A DNA stretch of 64,000 nt from CAVVNP01 sp963800235. Its GTDB lineage: Bacteria > Actinomycetota > Acidimicrobiia > Acidimicrobiales > Iamiaceae. Every line of letters starts with the position of its first letter. The first letter of the stretch is position 1. Of this stretch, positions 31,707 to 39,602 are shown piece after piece. The stretch covers positions 868,001 to 932,000 of the forward strand of contig CAWDAD010000001.1 of NCBI GenBank assembly GCA_963800235.1. The letters run 5' to 3'. The position numbers were made by a program, and so were the translations under genes. A model generated the notes under the pieces. That model saw only the letters and a list, made by a program, of their open reading frames with translations, was not told the origin of the DNA and did not search any database.

Positions 31707-32611
31707 CAGGACTCGTCGTAGCCGAACATGTTGGCGTTGGGGCGGGCCTCGCTGACGAGGCGGGTGACGATGGGGCCGAGCTCGGTGGGGTCGTCGGTGG
31801 GGTTCTGCTCGGTCGGGCCGCGGTGCCAGCCCTCCGAGACCGACAGCGCCTGGCCGGTGACGTCGAAGACCCGGCCGGTGACGTCCTTGCTCTCCGGCGA
31901 GGCCAGCCAGGTGACGATCGGCGCGATCCACCGCGGCGACATCTTCTCCTTGGTCTCCTCGTCGGCCTGCCCCATGCCGAGACCCTCGGTCATGCGGGTC
32001 AGGGCGGCGGGGGCGATGGCGTTGGCGGTGACGCCGTAGCGGGCCAGCTCCTTGGCGGCGATGACGGTGAAGGCGGCGATGCCGGCCTTGGCCGCGCCGT
32101 AGTTGGTCTGGCCGACGTTGCCGTAGATGCCGGACGGCGAGGTGGTGTTGATGATGCGGGCGTCGTTGGTCTCGCCGGCCTTCGACCGCTCCCGCCAGTA
32201 GGCGGCGGCGTGGCGCGACGGCCCGAAGGTGCCCTTCAGGTGGACGGCGATGACCGCATCCCACTCGGCCTCGGTCATGTTGGTGAGCATCCGGTCGCGC
32301 AGGATGCCGGCGTTGTTGACGACCACGTCCAGGCCGCCGAAGGTGTCGATCGCCTGCTGGATGAGGTTGCCGGAGCCCTCGAAGCTGGAGATGTCGTCGC
32401 CGTTGGCGGCGGCCTCGCCGCCCATGGCCTCGATCTCTGCCACCACGTCGTGGGCGGGGCCGGACGACTTGCCGCTGCCGTCCATCTCGCCGCCGACGTC
32501 GTTCACCACGACCTTCGCACCCTGTCCGGCCAGCATGAGGGCGTGCTCGCGCCCGATGCCTCGACCGGCACCGGTGATGACGCACACCCGTCCTTCGCAG
32601 ATTCCTGTCAT
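31706..32611 (-). CDS. SDR family oxidoreductase, MFE-2 3-hydroxyacyl-CoA dehydrogenase-like
   Basis: A 301-residue short-chain dehydrogenase. ITGAGRGIGREHA is near residues 13-25, the long loop NDVGGEMDGSGKSSGPAHDVV is characteristic of the peroxisomal multifunctional enzyme 2 dehydrogenase group, NNAGILRDRMLTNMTEAEWD follows, and the catalytic Y-G-A-A-K is in QTNYGAAKAGI. It likely oxidises (R)-3-hydroxyacyl-CoA with NAD. The ATG at 32611 overlaps the stop of the upstream metal-receptor gene (ATGA). Downstream comes the MaoC hydratase, giving a split MFE-2-like pair separated by the hairpin element. Confidence 0.88.
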   Translation of the reverse strand: MTGICEGRVCVITGAGRGIGREHALMLAGQGAKVVVNDVGGEMDGSGKSSGPAHDVVAEIEAMGGEAAANGDDISSFEGSGNLIQQAIDTFGGLDVVVNNAGILRDRMLTNMTEAEWDAVIAVHLKGTFGPSRHAAAYWRERSKAGETNDARIINTTSPSGIYGNVGQTNYGAAKAGIAAFTVIAAKELARYGVTANAIAPAALTRMTEGLGMGQADEETKEKMSPRWIAPIVTWLASPESKDVTGRVFDVTGQALSVSEGWHRGPTEQNPTDDPTELGPIVTRLVSEARPNANMFGYDES

Positions 32612-33393
32612 GGCGTCATCTTGCCAGCACGTCCGGCCAGCGCCGAACCGAGCCGTTCGTGCAGGCGGCGCACCGCACCGGGCGTGCGCACGCCCCACCA
32701 GAACAGGTCCTTGCCGTCGACGGGGACCACCTCGGCGCCGGGCAGGGCCGCGGCGACCTCGGCGTGGTGCCGAGGGCCGAACGGGTACGGCTCGGTCGGC
32801 AGCAGGACCAGGTCGGGCCGGCGCTCGGCGATGTGGGCCAGGTCGACCTCCGGGTACCGCTCGGCATCGGTGAGGTGGTTCTCGACCGGATCGGTGGCGC
32901 CGGAGGTGGCGGTGGCGCCGGCGCTGGTGGGCACGTCGAGGCAGTTGGCGACACCCACCGTGGCCAGCACCGACGACCCGTAGGTGGGGCCGAGCACCGT
33001 CATCCAGGGCCGACGCCAGATCGGGACGAAGGCGGTCGCGCCGAGCGGTTCGACCGGCGGCACCGCCACGGTCCCGACGCCGGCCGGATCGAGCCCGACG
33101 GCGGTGGCGAGGGCGTCGAGGGCGGGGCCCACCTCGGCCACCGACCCGGGGGCGATGTCGTGCACCGCGAGGCCCCGGTCCGCCAGCGCCTCGGCGTCGG
33201 CCCGCCGGTTCTCCTCCCGGCACATGACCACCACATCGGGCGACAGGGCCGCGATGGCGTCGACGTCGGGGTCCTTGGTGCCGCCCACCGTCGGCAGGTC
33301 GGGCTGCTCGCAGAACCGGGTGACCGCCACCGGTTCGACCCCCCACGCCCGCAGGGTCTCGGTGGCGGACGGGACCAGGCTGACGATCCGCAC
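32608..33393 (-). CDS. Helical backbone metal receptor / cobalamin-binding-like protein without signal peptide
   Basis: A 261-residue protein of the periplasmic-binding family with BtuF-like features: MRIVSLVPSATETL at the N-terminus, SPDVVVMCREENRRADAEAL, IWRRPWMTVLGPTYGSSVL and ERRPDLVLLPTEPYPFGPRH. There is no signal peptide or lipobox, so it should be cytosolic, unlike true ABC binding proteins. This matches the group called helical backbone metal receptors or cobalamin-binding proteins. The start is GTG 33393, 11 nt after the stop of the bPH2/SHOCT gene. Ligand unknown; cobalamin or another tetrapyrrole is a guess from the family. Confidence 0.85.
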   Translation of the reverse strand: MRIVSLVPSATETLRAWGVEPVAVTRFCEQPDLPTVGGTKDPDVDAIAALSPDVVVMCREENRRADAEALADRGLAVHDIAPGSVAEVGPALDALATAVGLDPAGVGTVAVPPVEPLGATAFVPIWRRPWMTVLGPTYGSSVLATVGVANCLDVPTSAGATATSGATDPVENHLTDAERYPEVDLAHIAERRPDLVLLPTEPYPFGPRHHAEVAAALPGAEVVPVDGKDLFWWGVRTPGAVRRLHERLGSALAGRAGKMTP

Positions 33394-33403
33394 GGCGCCG
33401 GCG

Positions 33404-34054
33404 CTACCGGCCGAGGACCTTGGCCTTCTCCGCCTCGTACTGGTCCGAGGTGAGCGCGCCCTGCTGGTACAGGTCGTGCAGCTTCTCGAGCTGCTCGGCG
33501 GTCGAGAGCCCCCCACCCCCGCCACCCAGGTGGCTGGTGATGTTGCTGTTGATCCGGTCGTACTTGCGGTTGTCGTTGCGCTCCATCTGCACGTAGATCT
33601 CGCGCTGGACCTCGGCCGGGCGGCGGATGTCGGTGAAGGGCTCCGAGCCCCGCTCGCCCGCCGACTCGATGGTGAGGTCGCCGGCGCCGATCATCCGCTC
33701 GAGCACGCCCTGGTGGAAGAAGACGGTGTTGATCCGCTCGAGCGGGATCTCGATGCCCTGCTTCGAGAGCACCCCGCGGCGGCTGACCACCCGGTCGCTG
33801 GTGAGCACGAAGTTGGTCGTGGTCCACACGAGGTAGCGGGCGATGAAGAACACCACCGCCACCAGCACCAGCAGGCCGGCCAGGATCCGGACGACGGTCT
33901 GGGGGGTGCCCGACAGGTCGACGGCCAGGGCGACGACGCCGAGGGCGATGGCGACCACCAGCGCGGCGACGGAGGGTGCCAGGAACCACCAGTGGGGACG
34001 GAGGTCGAGGACGAGCTCCTCGCCGTCGTTCAGCAGCTTGCGGGGGAACGGCAC
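33404..34054 (-). CDS. Membrane protein with bacterial PH (bPH2) domain and C-terminal SHOCT motif
   Basis: A 216-residue protein. Residues about 5-75 contain two hydrophobic helices (FLAPSVAALVVAIALGVVALAV and RILAGLLVLVAVVFFIARYLV). A YdbS-like PH domain follows: TTNFVLTSDRVVSRRGVLSKQGIEIPLERINTV. The C-terminus, after a polyglycine stretch, is a SHOCT motif: TAEQLEKLHDLYQQGALTSDQYEAEKAKVLGR. Start GTG 34054 is chosen because a TACGCT hexamer lies 6 nt upstream; the longest frame (34138) would overlap the divergent helicase gene. The role is unknown; SHOCT motifs are thought to aid oligomerisation. Confidence 0.88.
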   Translation of the reverse strand: MPFPRKLLNDGEELVLDLRPHWWFLAPSVAALVVAIALGVVALAVDLSGTPQTVVRILAGLLVLVAVVFFIARYLVWTTTNFVLTSDRVVSRRGVLSKQGIEIPLERINTVFFHQGVLERMIGAGDLTIESAGERGSEPFTDIRRPAEVQREIYVQMERNDNRKYDRINSNITSHLGGGGGGLSTAEQLEKLHDLYQQGALTSDQYEAEKAKVLGR

Positions 34055-34060
34055 CGCCGC

Positions 34061-34066
34061 AGCGTA
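34061..34066 (-). promoter_or_regulatory. Putative -10 box (TACGCT), bPH2 gene
   Basis: TACGCT on the minus strand ends 6 nt before GTG 34054. A second TACGCT faces the opposite way 37 bp further on, serving the helicase gene. Confidence 0.4.
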
Positions 34067-34102
34067 GGCGACCCCCCACGGCGGCGTCCGGGGCCGTCCC
34101 CC

Positions 34103-34108
34103 TACGCT
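34103..34108 (+). promoter_or_regulatory. Putative -10 box (TACGCT), helicase gene
   Basis: TACGCT ends 7 nt before GTG 34116, consistent with a leaderless transcript. Confidence 0.4.
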
Positions 34109-34115
34109 CGCGCCC

Positions 34116-36209
34116 GTGGAGGTCGCCGAGCTGCTCACCGGGCTCGACGCCGGTCAGCGGGCGGCGGTCACCACCGACGCCGCGCCGCTCTGCATCCTCG
34201 CCGGCGCCGGCTCGGGCAAGACCCGCGTCCTCACCCGGCGCATCGCTCGCCGCTGCCTCGACGGCAGCGCCGACGCCCGCCACGTGCTGGCCCTGACCTT
34301 CACGCGCAAGGCGGCGGCCGAGCTGTCCGGCCGCCTCCGGGCCTTCGACCTGCGCGACCTGCCCGCCGCGGGGACCTTCCACGCCCACGCCCACGCCCAG
34401 CTCCGCCAGCGTTGGGCCGGCGGCGATCGACGCCCGCCGACCCTGGTCGAGAAGAAGGCCCGGCTGCTCGGTCGCATCGTGCCGGCTCGGGCGCGAGCCC
34501 GCCCGGGCGAGGTCGCCGCCGAGATCGAGTGGGCCAAGGCCCGGCTGATCCCGCCCGCCGGCTACGCCGAGGCCGCCGCCGCGGCCGCCCGCCGGCCGCC
34601 GGCCGAGCTCGACCACGTCGCCCGCTGGTACCGGGCCTACGAGGACGAGAAGCAGCACCAGGGCCTCGTCGACTTCGACGACCTGCTCCAGCGCTGCGCC
34701 GACGCCGTCGACGGCGACGCCGCCTTCGCCGCCGCCCAGCGCTGGCGGTTCCGGCACCTGTTCGTGGACGAGTTCCAGGACGTCAACCCGCTGCAGTTCC
34801 GGCTCCTCCGCAGCTGGCTCGGCTCGCGGGAGGACCTGTGCGTGGTCGGCGACGCCAACCAGGCCATCTACCGGTGGAACGGCGCGGACGCGGGCTACCT
34901 CGACCGGTTCGCCGACCACTTCCCCGGCGCCGAGGTGGTCGACCTGACCGACAACTACCGCTCGACCCCCCAGGTGCTGGCGGTGGCCGCGTCGGTGCTG
35001 GCCGGACCCGACGGCGTCCCCCGGGTGCTGCGGGCCCATCGCGAGGCGGGACCGGTGCCCGACGTGGTCGCCTACGCCACCGACGAGGACGAGGCCAACG
35101 GCATCGCCCGGGCCATCCGCGACCACCACGGGCCCCGGGTGCCCTGGTCCGCGCAGGCCGTGCTCGTCCGCACCAACGCCCAGATGGCGCCGATCACCGC
35201 CGCCCTCCGGCGCGGGGGCATCCCCCACCGGGTGCGCGGCAGCTCCAGCCTCACCGAGGACCGCGACGTCGCCGAGCTGCTGCGCTCGCTCGGTCGCAGC
35301 CGGCGGCCCTTCGTCGTCGAGCTGGCCGACCTCGACGCGCTGCTGGCCGAGCGGCGGGCCGCCGCCCTGACCCTGGCCGGGTTCGACGCCGAGCCGAGCG
35401 ACGGGCCGATCGAGCTGGAGGGCGCGGACCTCGCCCTGCAGACCCTGGTGGAGCTGGGCCACGAGTTCGTGGCCATCGACCCCCACGCCCGGGCCGACGG
35501 CTTCCCGGGCTGGCTGCGGGCCACGGTCCACCGGGACACCGACGGGCCCGCCACCGGCGCCGTGGACGTCGTCAGCTTCCACGCCGCCAAGGGCCTCGAG
35601 TGGCCGGTCGTGCACCTGGCGGGGCTCGAGGCCGGGTTCGCCCCCATCAGCCACGCCCGCACCGTCGAGGCGCTCGAGGAGGAGCGCCGCCTGGTCTACG
35701 TCGCCATCACCCGAGCCGAGGCGGTGCTGCACTGCAGCTGGGCGGAGAACCGCCGCTTCGAGCACCGCATCCTGCGTCGCCGGCGCTCGCCGTACCTCGA
35801 TCAGGTGCTCGCGGCGGCCGCCGTGCTCGACCAGGCGGGGCACGAACCGGTGCCCTCGGCGGTCGCCGCATCGGTCGCCGCCGCCCGCTCGACCCTCGAC
35901 CGCCACGCCCCGAGGGCCGAGCCCGCGCGGGGGTCCACCGCCGGTGGTGCCGGCCGGGCGCCGCTGGTGACCGGTCCGCCCGGCGACGACCACCTCCGCG
36001 ACGAGCTCCACCGCTGGCGCCACCGACTCGCCTCCGCCGCCGGGGTCAGCGACCAGGTGGTCCTGCCCGACCGCACCCTCGACGCGGTGGCCGAGCGCCG
36101 CCCGCGGGACGAGGACGAGCTCCGCGACCTGCCGGGCGTGGGTCCGCTCAAGCTGGCCGAGCACGGGGATACCCTGCTGGCCCTCGTGGCCGAGCACCCG
36201 CCCGGCTGA
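34116..36209 (+). CDS. UvrD/Rep-family superfamily I DNA helicase with C-terminal HRDC-like region
   Basis: An ATP-dependent 3'-5' DNA helicase of 697 residues, probably in repair or recombination. Motif Ia/I AGAGSGKTRVL is near residue 29, TFTRKAAAEL follows, Walker B VDEFQD near 218, GDANQAIYRWNGA near 245, DNYRSTP near 279, the UvrD motif VSFHAAKGLEWPVVHLAG, and EERRLVYVAITRAE near 525. The last 80 residues resemble an HRDC domain (RPRDEDELRDLPGVGPLKLAEHGD). This layout recalls mycobacterial UvrD2, but I see no tetracysteine motif. Start GTG 34116. Confidence 0.93.
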   Translation: MEVAELLTGLDAGQRAAVTTDAAPLCILAGAGSGKTRVLTRRIARRCLDGSADARHVLALTFTRKAAAELSGRLRAFDLRDLPAAGTFHAHAHAQLRQRWAGGDRRPPTLVEKKARLLGRIVPARARARPGEVAAEIEWAKARLIPPAGYAEAAAAAARRPPAELDHVARWYRAYEDEKQHQGLVDFDDLLQRCADAVDGDAAFAAAQRWRFRHLFVDEFQDVNPLQFRLLRSWLGSREDLCVVGDANQAIYRWNGADAGYLDRFADHFPGAEVVDLTDNYRSTPQVLAVAASVLAGPDGVPRVLRAHREAGPVPDVVAYATDEDEANGIARAIRDHHGPRVPWSAQAVLVRTNAQMAPITAALRRGGIPHRVRGSSSLTEDRDVAELLRSLGRSRRPFVVELADLDALLAERRAAALTLAGFDAEPSDGPIELEGADLALQTLVELGHEFVAIDPHARADGFPGWLRATVHRDTDGPATGAVDVVSFHAAKGLEWPVVHLAGLEAGFAPISHARTVEALEEERRLVYVAITRAEAVLHCSWAENRRFEHRILRRRRSPYLDQVLAAAAVLDQAGHEPVPSAVAASVAAARSTLDRHAPRAEPARGSTAGGAGRAPLVTGPPGDDHLRDELHRWRHRLASAAGVSDQVVLPDRTLDAVAERRPRDEDELRDLPGVGPLKLAEHGDTLLALVAEHPPG

Positions 36210-36242
36210 CCCCGGCGGCAGCTGCGCCGGCGACCTCCGCCC

Positions 36243-36734
36243 ATGCACTTCGAGCTCACCCAGCACTTCGCCGCCGCACCCCGCGCCGTCGCTCGCGCCT
36301 ACGCGGACCCGGCGCTCTACGACCGGCTCGACGACCTCCCGAAGATCGGCGGGGCCGAGGTGCTCGGCCGGCACGAGGACGACGGCGAGGTCGACCTCCG
36401 GGTCCGCTACCGGTTCGTCGGCGACCTCTCCACCGCGGTCAGGGCGGTCGTCGACCCGGCCAAGCTGAGCTGGGTCGAGGTCTCCCACCACCGCCTGGCC
36501 GACACCACCGTGACCTTCCGGCTCGAACCGGACAACTACGCCGACCGCCTGTCCTGCCAGGGCGACGTCCGCTACGAGGCCAGCGGCGAGGGCGCCCGCC
36601 GGCTCGTCACCGGCGAGCTGAAGGTGCGCATGGCGCTGGTCGGGGGACAGGTCGAGCGGGCCATCGTCAGCGGCCTGCGCGAGCACCTCGAGGCCGAGGC
36701 GCCGGTCGTCGACCGCTTCCTCGGCGACCGCTGA
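36243..36734 (+). CDS. DUF2505 family protein (SRPBCC/polyketide-cyclase-like fold)
   Basis: A 163-residue protein beginning MHFELTQHFAAAPRAVARAYADPALYDRL, the usual opening of DUF2505 proteins. The pattern of strands and the final amphipathic helix ending in VDRFLGD fit the START/SRPBCC helix-grip fold, which binds lipids or polyketides in a cavity. The function is unknown. It follows the helicase after 33 bp with no promoter-like hexamer, so cotranscription is possible. It ends at a strong hairpin. Confidence 0.8.
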   Translation: MHFELTQHFAAAPRAVARAYADPALYDRLDDLPKIGGAEVLGRHEDDGEVDLRVRYRFVGDLSTAVRAVVDPAKLSWVEVSHHRLADTTVTFRLEPDNYADRLSCQGDVRYEASGEGARRLVTGELKVRMALVGGQVERAIVSGLREHLEAEAPVVDRFLGDR

Positions 36735-36765
36735 GCGGTCCCCGGCCGGCCCGCCGGCCTCGGGG
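36726..36765. terminator. Bidirectional terminator-like hairpins
   Basis: Two adjacent inverted repeats lie between convergent genes: GACCGC/GCGGTC with loop TGA (36726-36740), then a GC stem with arms CCCCGGCCGG and CCGGCCTCGGGG (36740-36765). There is no U-tract, as usual in GC-rich actinobacteria. Confidence 0.5.
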
Positions 36766-36766
36766 G

Positions 36767-37135
36767 TCAGCCGCCCGTGGCCGACGCCCCGCTGGCGCCG
36801 CCCGAGCTGGTCGAGCCGCCGCCGGCGGTGTTGGTGCCGCCGGTGCTGGTGGTGGTACCGGAGGTGTCGGAGGTCCCGCTCGTGCTGGTCGCGCCGCCCG
36901 TGGTGGCCGTCCCGGCCGACGACGTCTGGCCCGTGCCCCCGGTCGAGCCGGCGGTCGAGACGCCGCCGGTGTTGGTGGCCCCGGTCCCGCTGCCGCCGGA
37001 GCTGGCGGTGCCCTGCCGGGTGCTCGGAGTGGTCGTCGACGTGGTCTGGGAGCCGCCGTTCGACGAGCAGGCCACCACCAGCACGAGCGAGCAGACGGCG
37101 GCGAGGAGCGCGAGCAGGACGGGGTTCCGGCGCAT
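36767..37135 (-). CDS. Small Ser/Thr/Gly-rich lipoprotein of unknown function
   Basis: A 122-residue secreted protein. The signal peptide MRRNPVLLALLAAVCSLVLVVACSS carries a lipobox (VVAC) with the modified cysteine at about residue 23. The mature part, about 100 residues, consists almost only of Ser, Thr, Gly and Ala with short repeats such as TGGT and STSG, and no folded domain is apparent. It may be a flexible surface stalk or a glycosylation target. Start ATG 37135 is supported by TACGGT 7 nt upstream. Confidence 0.72.
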   Translation of the reverse strand: MRRNPVLLALLAAVCSLVLVVACSSNGGSQTTSTTTPSTRQGTASSGGSGTGATNTGGVSTAGSTGGTGQTSSAGTATTGGATSTSGTSDTSGTTTSTGGTNTAGGGSTSSGGASGASATGG

Positions 37136-37142
37136 CGGGCGG

Positions 37143-37148
37143 ACCGTA
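37143..37148 (-). promoter_or_regulatory. Putative -10 box (TACGGT), lipoprotein gene
   Basis: TACGGT on the minus strand ends 7 nt before the ATG at 37135, inside a divergent gap of only 29 bp. Confidence 0.4.
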
Positions 37149-37152
37149 TCGG

Positions 37153-37158
37153 TAGGGT
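37153..37158 (+). promoter_or_regulatory. Putative -10 box (TAGGGT), SDR gene
   Basis: TAGGGT ends 6 nt before ATG 37165 and lies 4 bp from the opposing TACGGT box. Confidence 0.4.
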
Positions 37159-37164
37159 CCGGCG

Positions 37165-37983
37165 ATGGCACCACGGGCCGTCCTGACCACCGGCGCCAAC
37201 TCCGGCATCGGCCTCGAGACCACCCTCGAGGTGGCCCGCCGGGGCTACCGGTCGATCGGTTCGGTGCGCTCGGAGGCCAAGGCCGAGGTGGTGGCCGCCG
37301 CCGCCGCCGAGGCCGGCGTCGAGGTCGAGACGGTCCTCATGGACGTGGCCGACGCGGACTCCTGCCGGGCCGCGCTCGACGGGCTCGACCTCTACGGGCT
37401 GGTCAACAACGCCGGCTACAGCAACACCGGCGCCATCGAGGACATCGACGACGACGAGGCCCGACGGCAGATCGAGACCATGCTCGTGGCGCCGATGCGG
37501 CTGGCGCGGCTGGCCCTCCCCCACATGCGGGCCGCCGGCGAGGGGCGCATCGTGAACGTCTCGTCGATCTACGGCCGCACCACCACGCCGCTCACCGGCT
37601 GGTACCAGGCGGCCAAGCACGGCCTCGAGGCGGCCTCCGACGCGCTCCGGCTCGAGGTCGCCGGCGCCGGGGTCAAGGTCGTCCTGGTCGAGCCCGGCGG
37701 CTTCCGGACCGGCATCTGGGAGGAGATGCAGGCATCGGTGGCCGGCCACGCAGGCTCGCCGTTCGAGGCCAGCTACCAGCGATCCCTGTCGCTCACGCGG
37801 CTGGCCCAACCCGTCATGGGTGACCCCCGCCGCTGCGCCAAGGTGATCGCCGGCGCGATCAGCGCCCGGGTGCCCCGGGCCCGCTACCTGGTCGGCTACG
37901 ACGCCCAGGCGCTGGCCCTGGTCGAGCAGTTCACCCCGACGGTGGTGAAGGACCGGGTCACCCGCCTGCTCATGGGCCTCTAG
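37165..37983 (+). CDS. SDR family oxidoreductase
   Basis: A classical short-chain dehydrogenase of 272 residues: TTGANSGIGLET near residues 8-19, NNAGYSNTGAIED, NVSSIYGRTTTPLTGWYQAAKHGLEAASDALR with the catalytic Ser, Tyr and Lys, and VEPGGFRTGIW. The C-terminal stretch VPRARYLVGYDAQALALVEQFTPTVVKDRV is typical of dehydrogenases acting on hydrophobic alcohols or retinol/steroid-like substrates, but the substrate is not determinable. It starts from a compact divergent promoter region shared with the lipoprotein gene. Confidence 0.88.
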   Translation: MAPRAVLTTGANSGIGLETTLEVARRGYRSIGSVRSEAKAEVVAAAAAEAGVEVETVLMDVADADSCRAALDGLDLYGLVNNAGYSNTGAIEDIDDDEARRQIETMLVAPMRLARLALPHMRAAGEGRIVNVSSIYGRTTTPLTGWYQAAKHGLEAASDALRLEVAGAGVKVVLVEPGGFRTGIWEEMQASVAGHAGSPFEASYQRSLSLTRLAQPVMGDPRRCAKVIAGAISARVPRARYLVGYDAQALALVEQFTPTVVKDRVTRLLMGL

Positions 37984-38009
37984 GCGATCCGCCGAGGCGA
38001 GCCGCGGCC

Positions 38010-38762
38010 TCAGGACTCGCCGGGGTCGGGACGCTCGTCCTTCATCGACCGGAAGGTGTCGATGCCCATCGAGATGAAGATGCCGTGGGCCACCGCGGTC
38101 AGCGTGTCGCCGGCGAAGAGGCGGCCGACGGTGAACACCTTGCGGCGCTCGACCCCTTCGAGCTCGCCCTCCAGGCGCAGGTCGGTGTGCAGCGGGGTGG
38201 GGTTCTCGTAGCGGATCGTCAGCGTGCCGGTCATGCCCGGGCTGCCCGACAGCGACTGCGTCGAACCCAGCAGCTCGTCGAAGGTGGCGGCGATGAAGCC
38301 CCCGTGGACGCAGCCGGGCGGTCCCTCGTACTGGTGGTCGAAGCGCGCCCGGCCGTGCACCATCCCGTCGCGGATCTCGAGGTGCAGCGGCGGGGCGATC
38401 GGGTTGCCCTTCCCGAGCAGCGGGCTGTGATCGAACATCGGCGAGGCCTCGCCGCCCGCGTTGGCGGACTCGGCGAACCCCTCGTACAGGCTCCCCTGGC
38501 GGTAGCCGTGGAAGCGTCGGGCCACCCGCTCCAGGTCGTCGGCGGCGGCGGCGAGCACCTCGACCGGGGCGTCGGTGGCCACCAGGCGCCGGATGACCTC
38601 ACGGGTGTTGTCGGCCAGGCGGTGCAGCTCGGCCCGTCGGGGAGCGATCGGCCGGGAGTTCTCGTCGGTGACGATGCGGGTCCAGGTGTTGGCCACGTCG
38701 ATGCCGGCCTCGGCGAAGGTCGACGGCTCGGCCTGCTCGTCGCCGGGGGGCACCTCGGTCAT
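38010..38762 (-). CDS. PaaI-like hotdog-fold thioesterase
   Basis: A 250-residue protein whose C-terminal two thirds form a single hotdog domain. The signature GPPGCVHGGFIAATFDELLG holds the active-site HGG and catalytic acidic residue of PaaI/4HBT thioesterases, followed by TGTLTIRYENPTPL and VGRLFAGDTLTAVAHGIFI. The N-terminal 100 residues are helical and less conserved. It likely hydrolyses an acyl-CoA thioester. Start ATG 38762 overlaps the stop of xthA (ATGA). Confidence 0.85.
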   Translation of the reverse strand: MTEVPPGDEQAEPSTFAEAGIDVANTWTRIVTDENSRPIAPRRAELHRLADNTREVIRRLVATDAPVEVLAAAADDLERVARRFHGYRQGSLYEGFAESANAGGEASPMFDHSPLLGKGNPIAPPLHLEIRDGMVHGRARFDHQYEGPPGCVHGGFIAATFDELLGSTQSLSGSPGMTGTLTIRYENPTPLHTDLRLEGELEGVERRKVFTVGRLFAGDTLTAVAHGIFISMGIDTFRSMKDERPDPGES

Positions 38763-39538
38763 GGGGTCTCGTCCTCGAAGTCGATCAGCAGCGGTGCGTG
38801 GTCGGACGGCTGCTTCCCCTTGCGGGCGAAGCGGTCGATGGTGGCGAAGGCGGTGCGCCCCGCCAGGACCTCGGTGGCGAGGACCAGGTCGATCCGCATG
38901 CCGAGGTGCTTGTGGAAGTTCCCCGCCCGGTAGTCCCACCAGGAGTAGAGCCGCTCCTCCGGCTGGCGGAGGCGGAACACGTCGACCAGCCCCCAGTCGA
39001 ACAGCGCGCCGAGGGCGTCGCGCTCGGCCTCGCTCACGTGGGTGGCCCCGACGAAGGCGGCCGGGTCGTACACGTCGCGGTCGGTGGGCGCGATGTTGAA
39101 GTCGCCGCACACCGCCAGGGGCTGCGACGGATCGCCCTCCCGATCCAGCTGACGGCGCAGCCGCGCCAGCCAGTCGAGCTTGTAGCGGTAGTGGTCGTGA
39201 CCGACCTCGCGTCCGTTGGGCACGTAGACGCTGGCCACCCGGACGCCACCGCAGGTGGCCCAGACGACGCGCGCCTCGTCGTCGGGCGCCTCGTCGGTGA
39301 ACCCGGCGACGACGTCGTCGACGCCGAGGCGGCTGAGGATGGCCACGCCGTTCCACCGACCCTCGCCGTGGTGGACCGCCTGGTAGCCGAGCGACTCGAA
39401 CGCCATCGCCGGGAAGGCGGTGTCGGCCAGCTTGGTCTCCTGCAGGCAGAGCACGTCAGGGCTCGCGTACCCCAGCCACTCCTCGACCCGGAGCATCCGG
39501 GCCTTCAGCGAGTTGACGTTCCAGGTGGCCAGGCGCAC
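38759..39538 (-). CDS. xthA: Exodeoxyribonuclease III
   Basis: An AP endonuclease and 3'-5' exonuclease of base excision repair, 259 residues. The EEP-fold motifs are intact: ATWNVNSLKAR, CLQETKL with the metal-binding Glu, YVPNGREVGHDHYRYK, CGDFNIAPTDRDVYD with Asp-x-Asn, SWWDYRAGNFHKHLGMRIDLVLAT and the catalytic DHAPLLIDF. The start is GTG 39538, with TAGGGT 7 nt upstream. The downstream thioesterase gene overlaps by 4 nt. Confidence 0.94.
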   Translation of the reverse strand: MRLATWNVNSLKARMLRVEEWLGYASPDVLCLQETKLADTAFPAMAFESLGYQAVHHGEGRWNGVAILSRLGVDDVVAGFTDEAPDDEARVVWATCGGVRVASVYVPNGREVGHDHYRYKLDWLARLRRQLDREGDPSQPLAVCGDFNIAPTDRDVYDPAAFVGATHVSEAERDALGALFDWGLVDVFRLRQPEERLYSWWDYRAGNFHKHLGMRIDLVLATEVLAGRTAFATIDRFARKGKQPSDHAPLLIDFEDETP

Positions 39539-39545
39539 GCGCCCG

Positions 39546-39551
39546 ACCCTA
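39546..39551 (-). promoter_or_regulatory. Putative -10 box of xthA (TAGGGT)
   Basis: TAGGGT on the minus strand ends 7 nt before the GTG start at 39538. Confidence 0.4.
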
Positions 39552-39602
39552 CCGACGCCCGGCGACGGGCCCGGGCCGAGCGCCGACCCGGCCCGACCTC
39601 GA

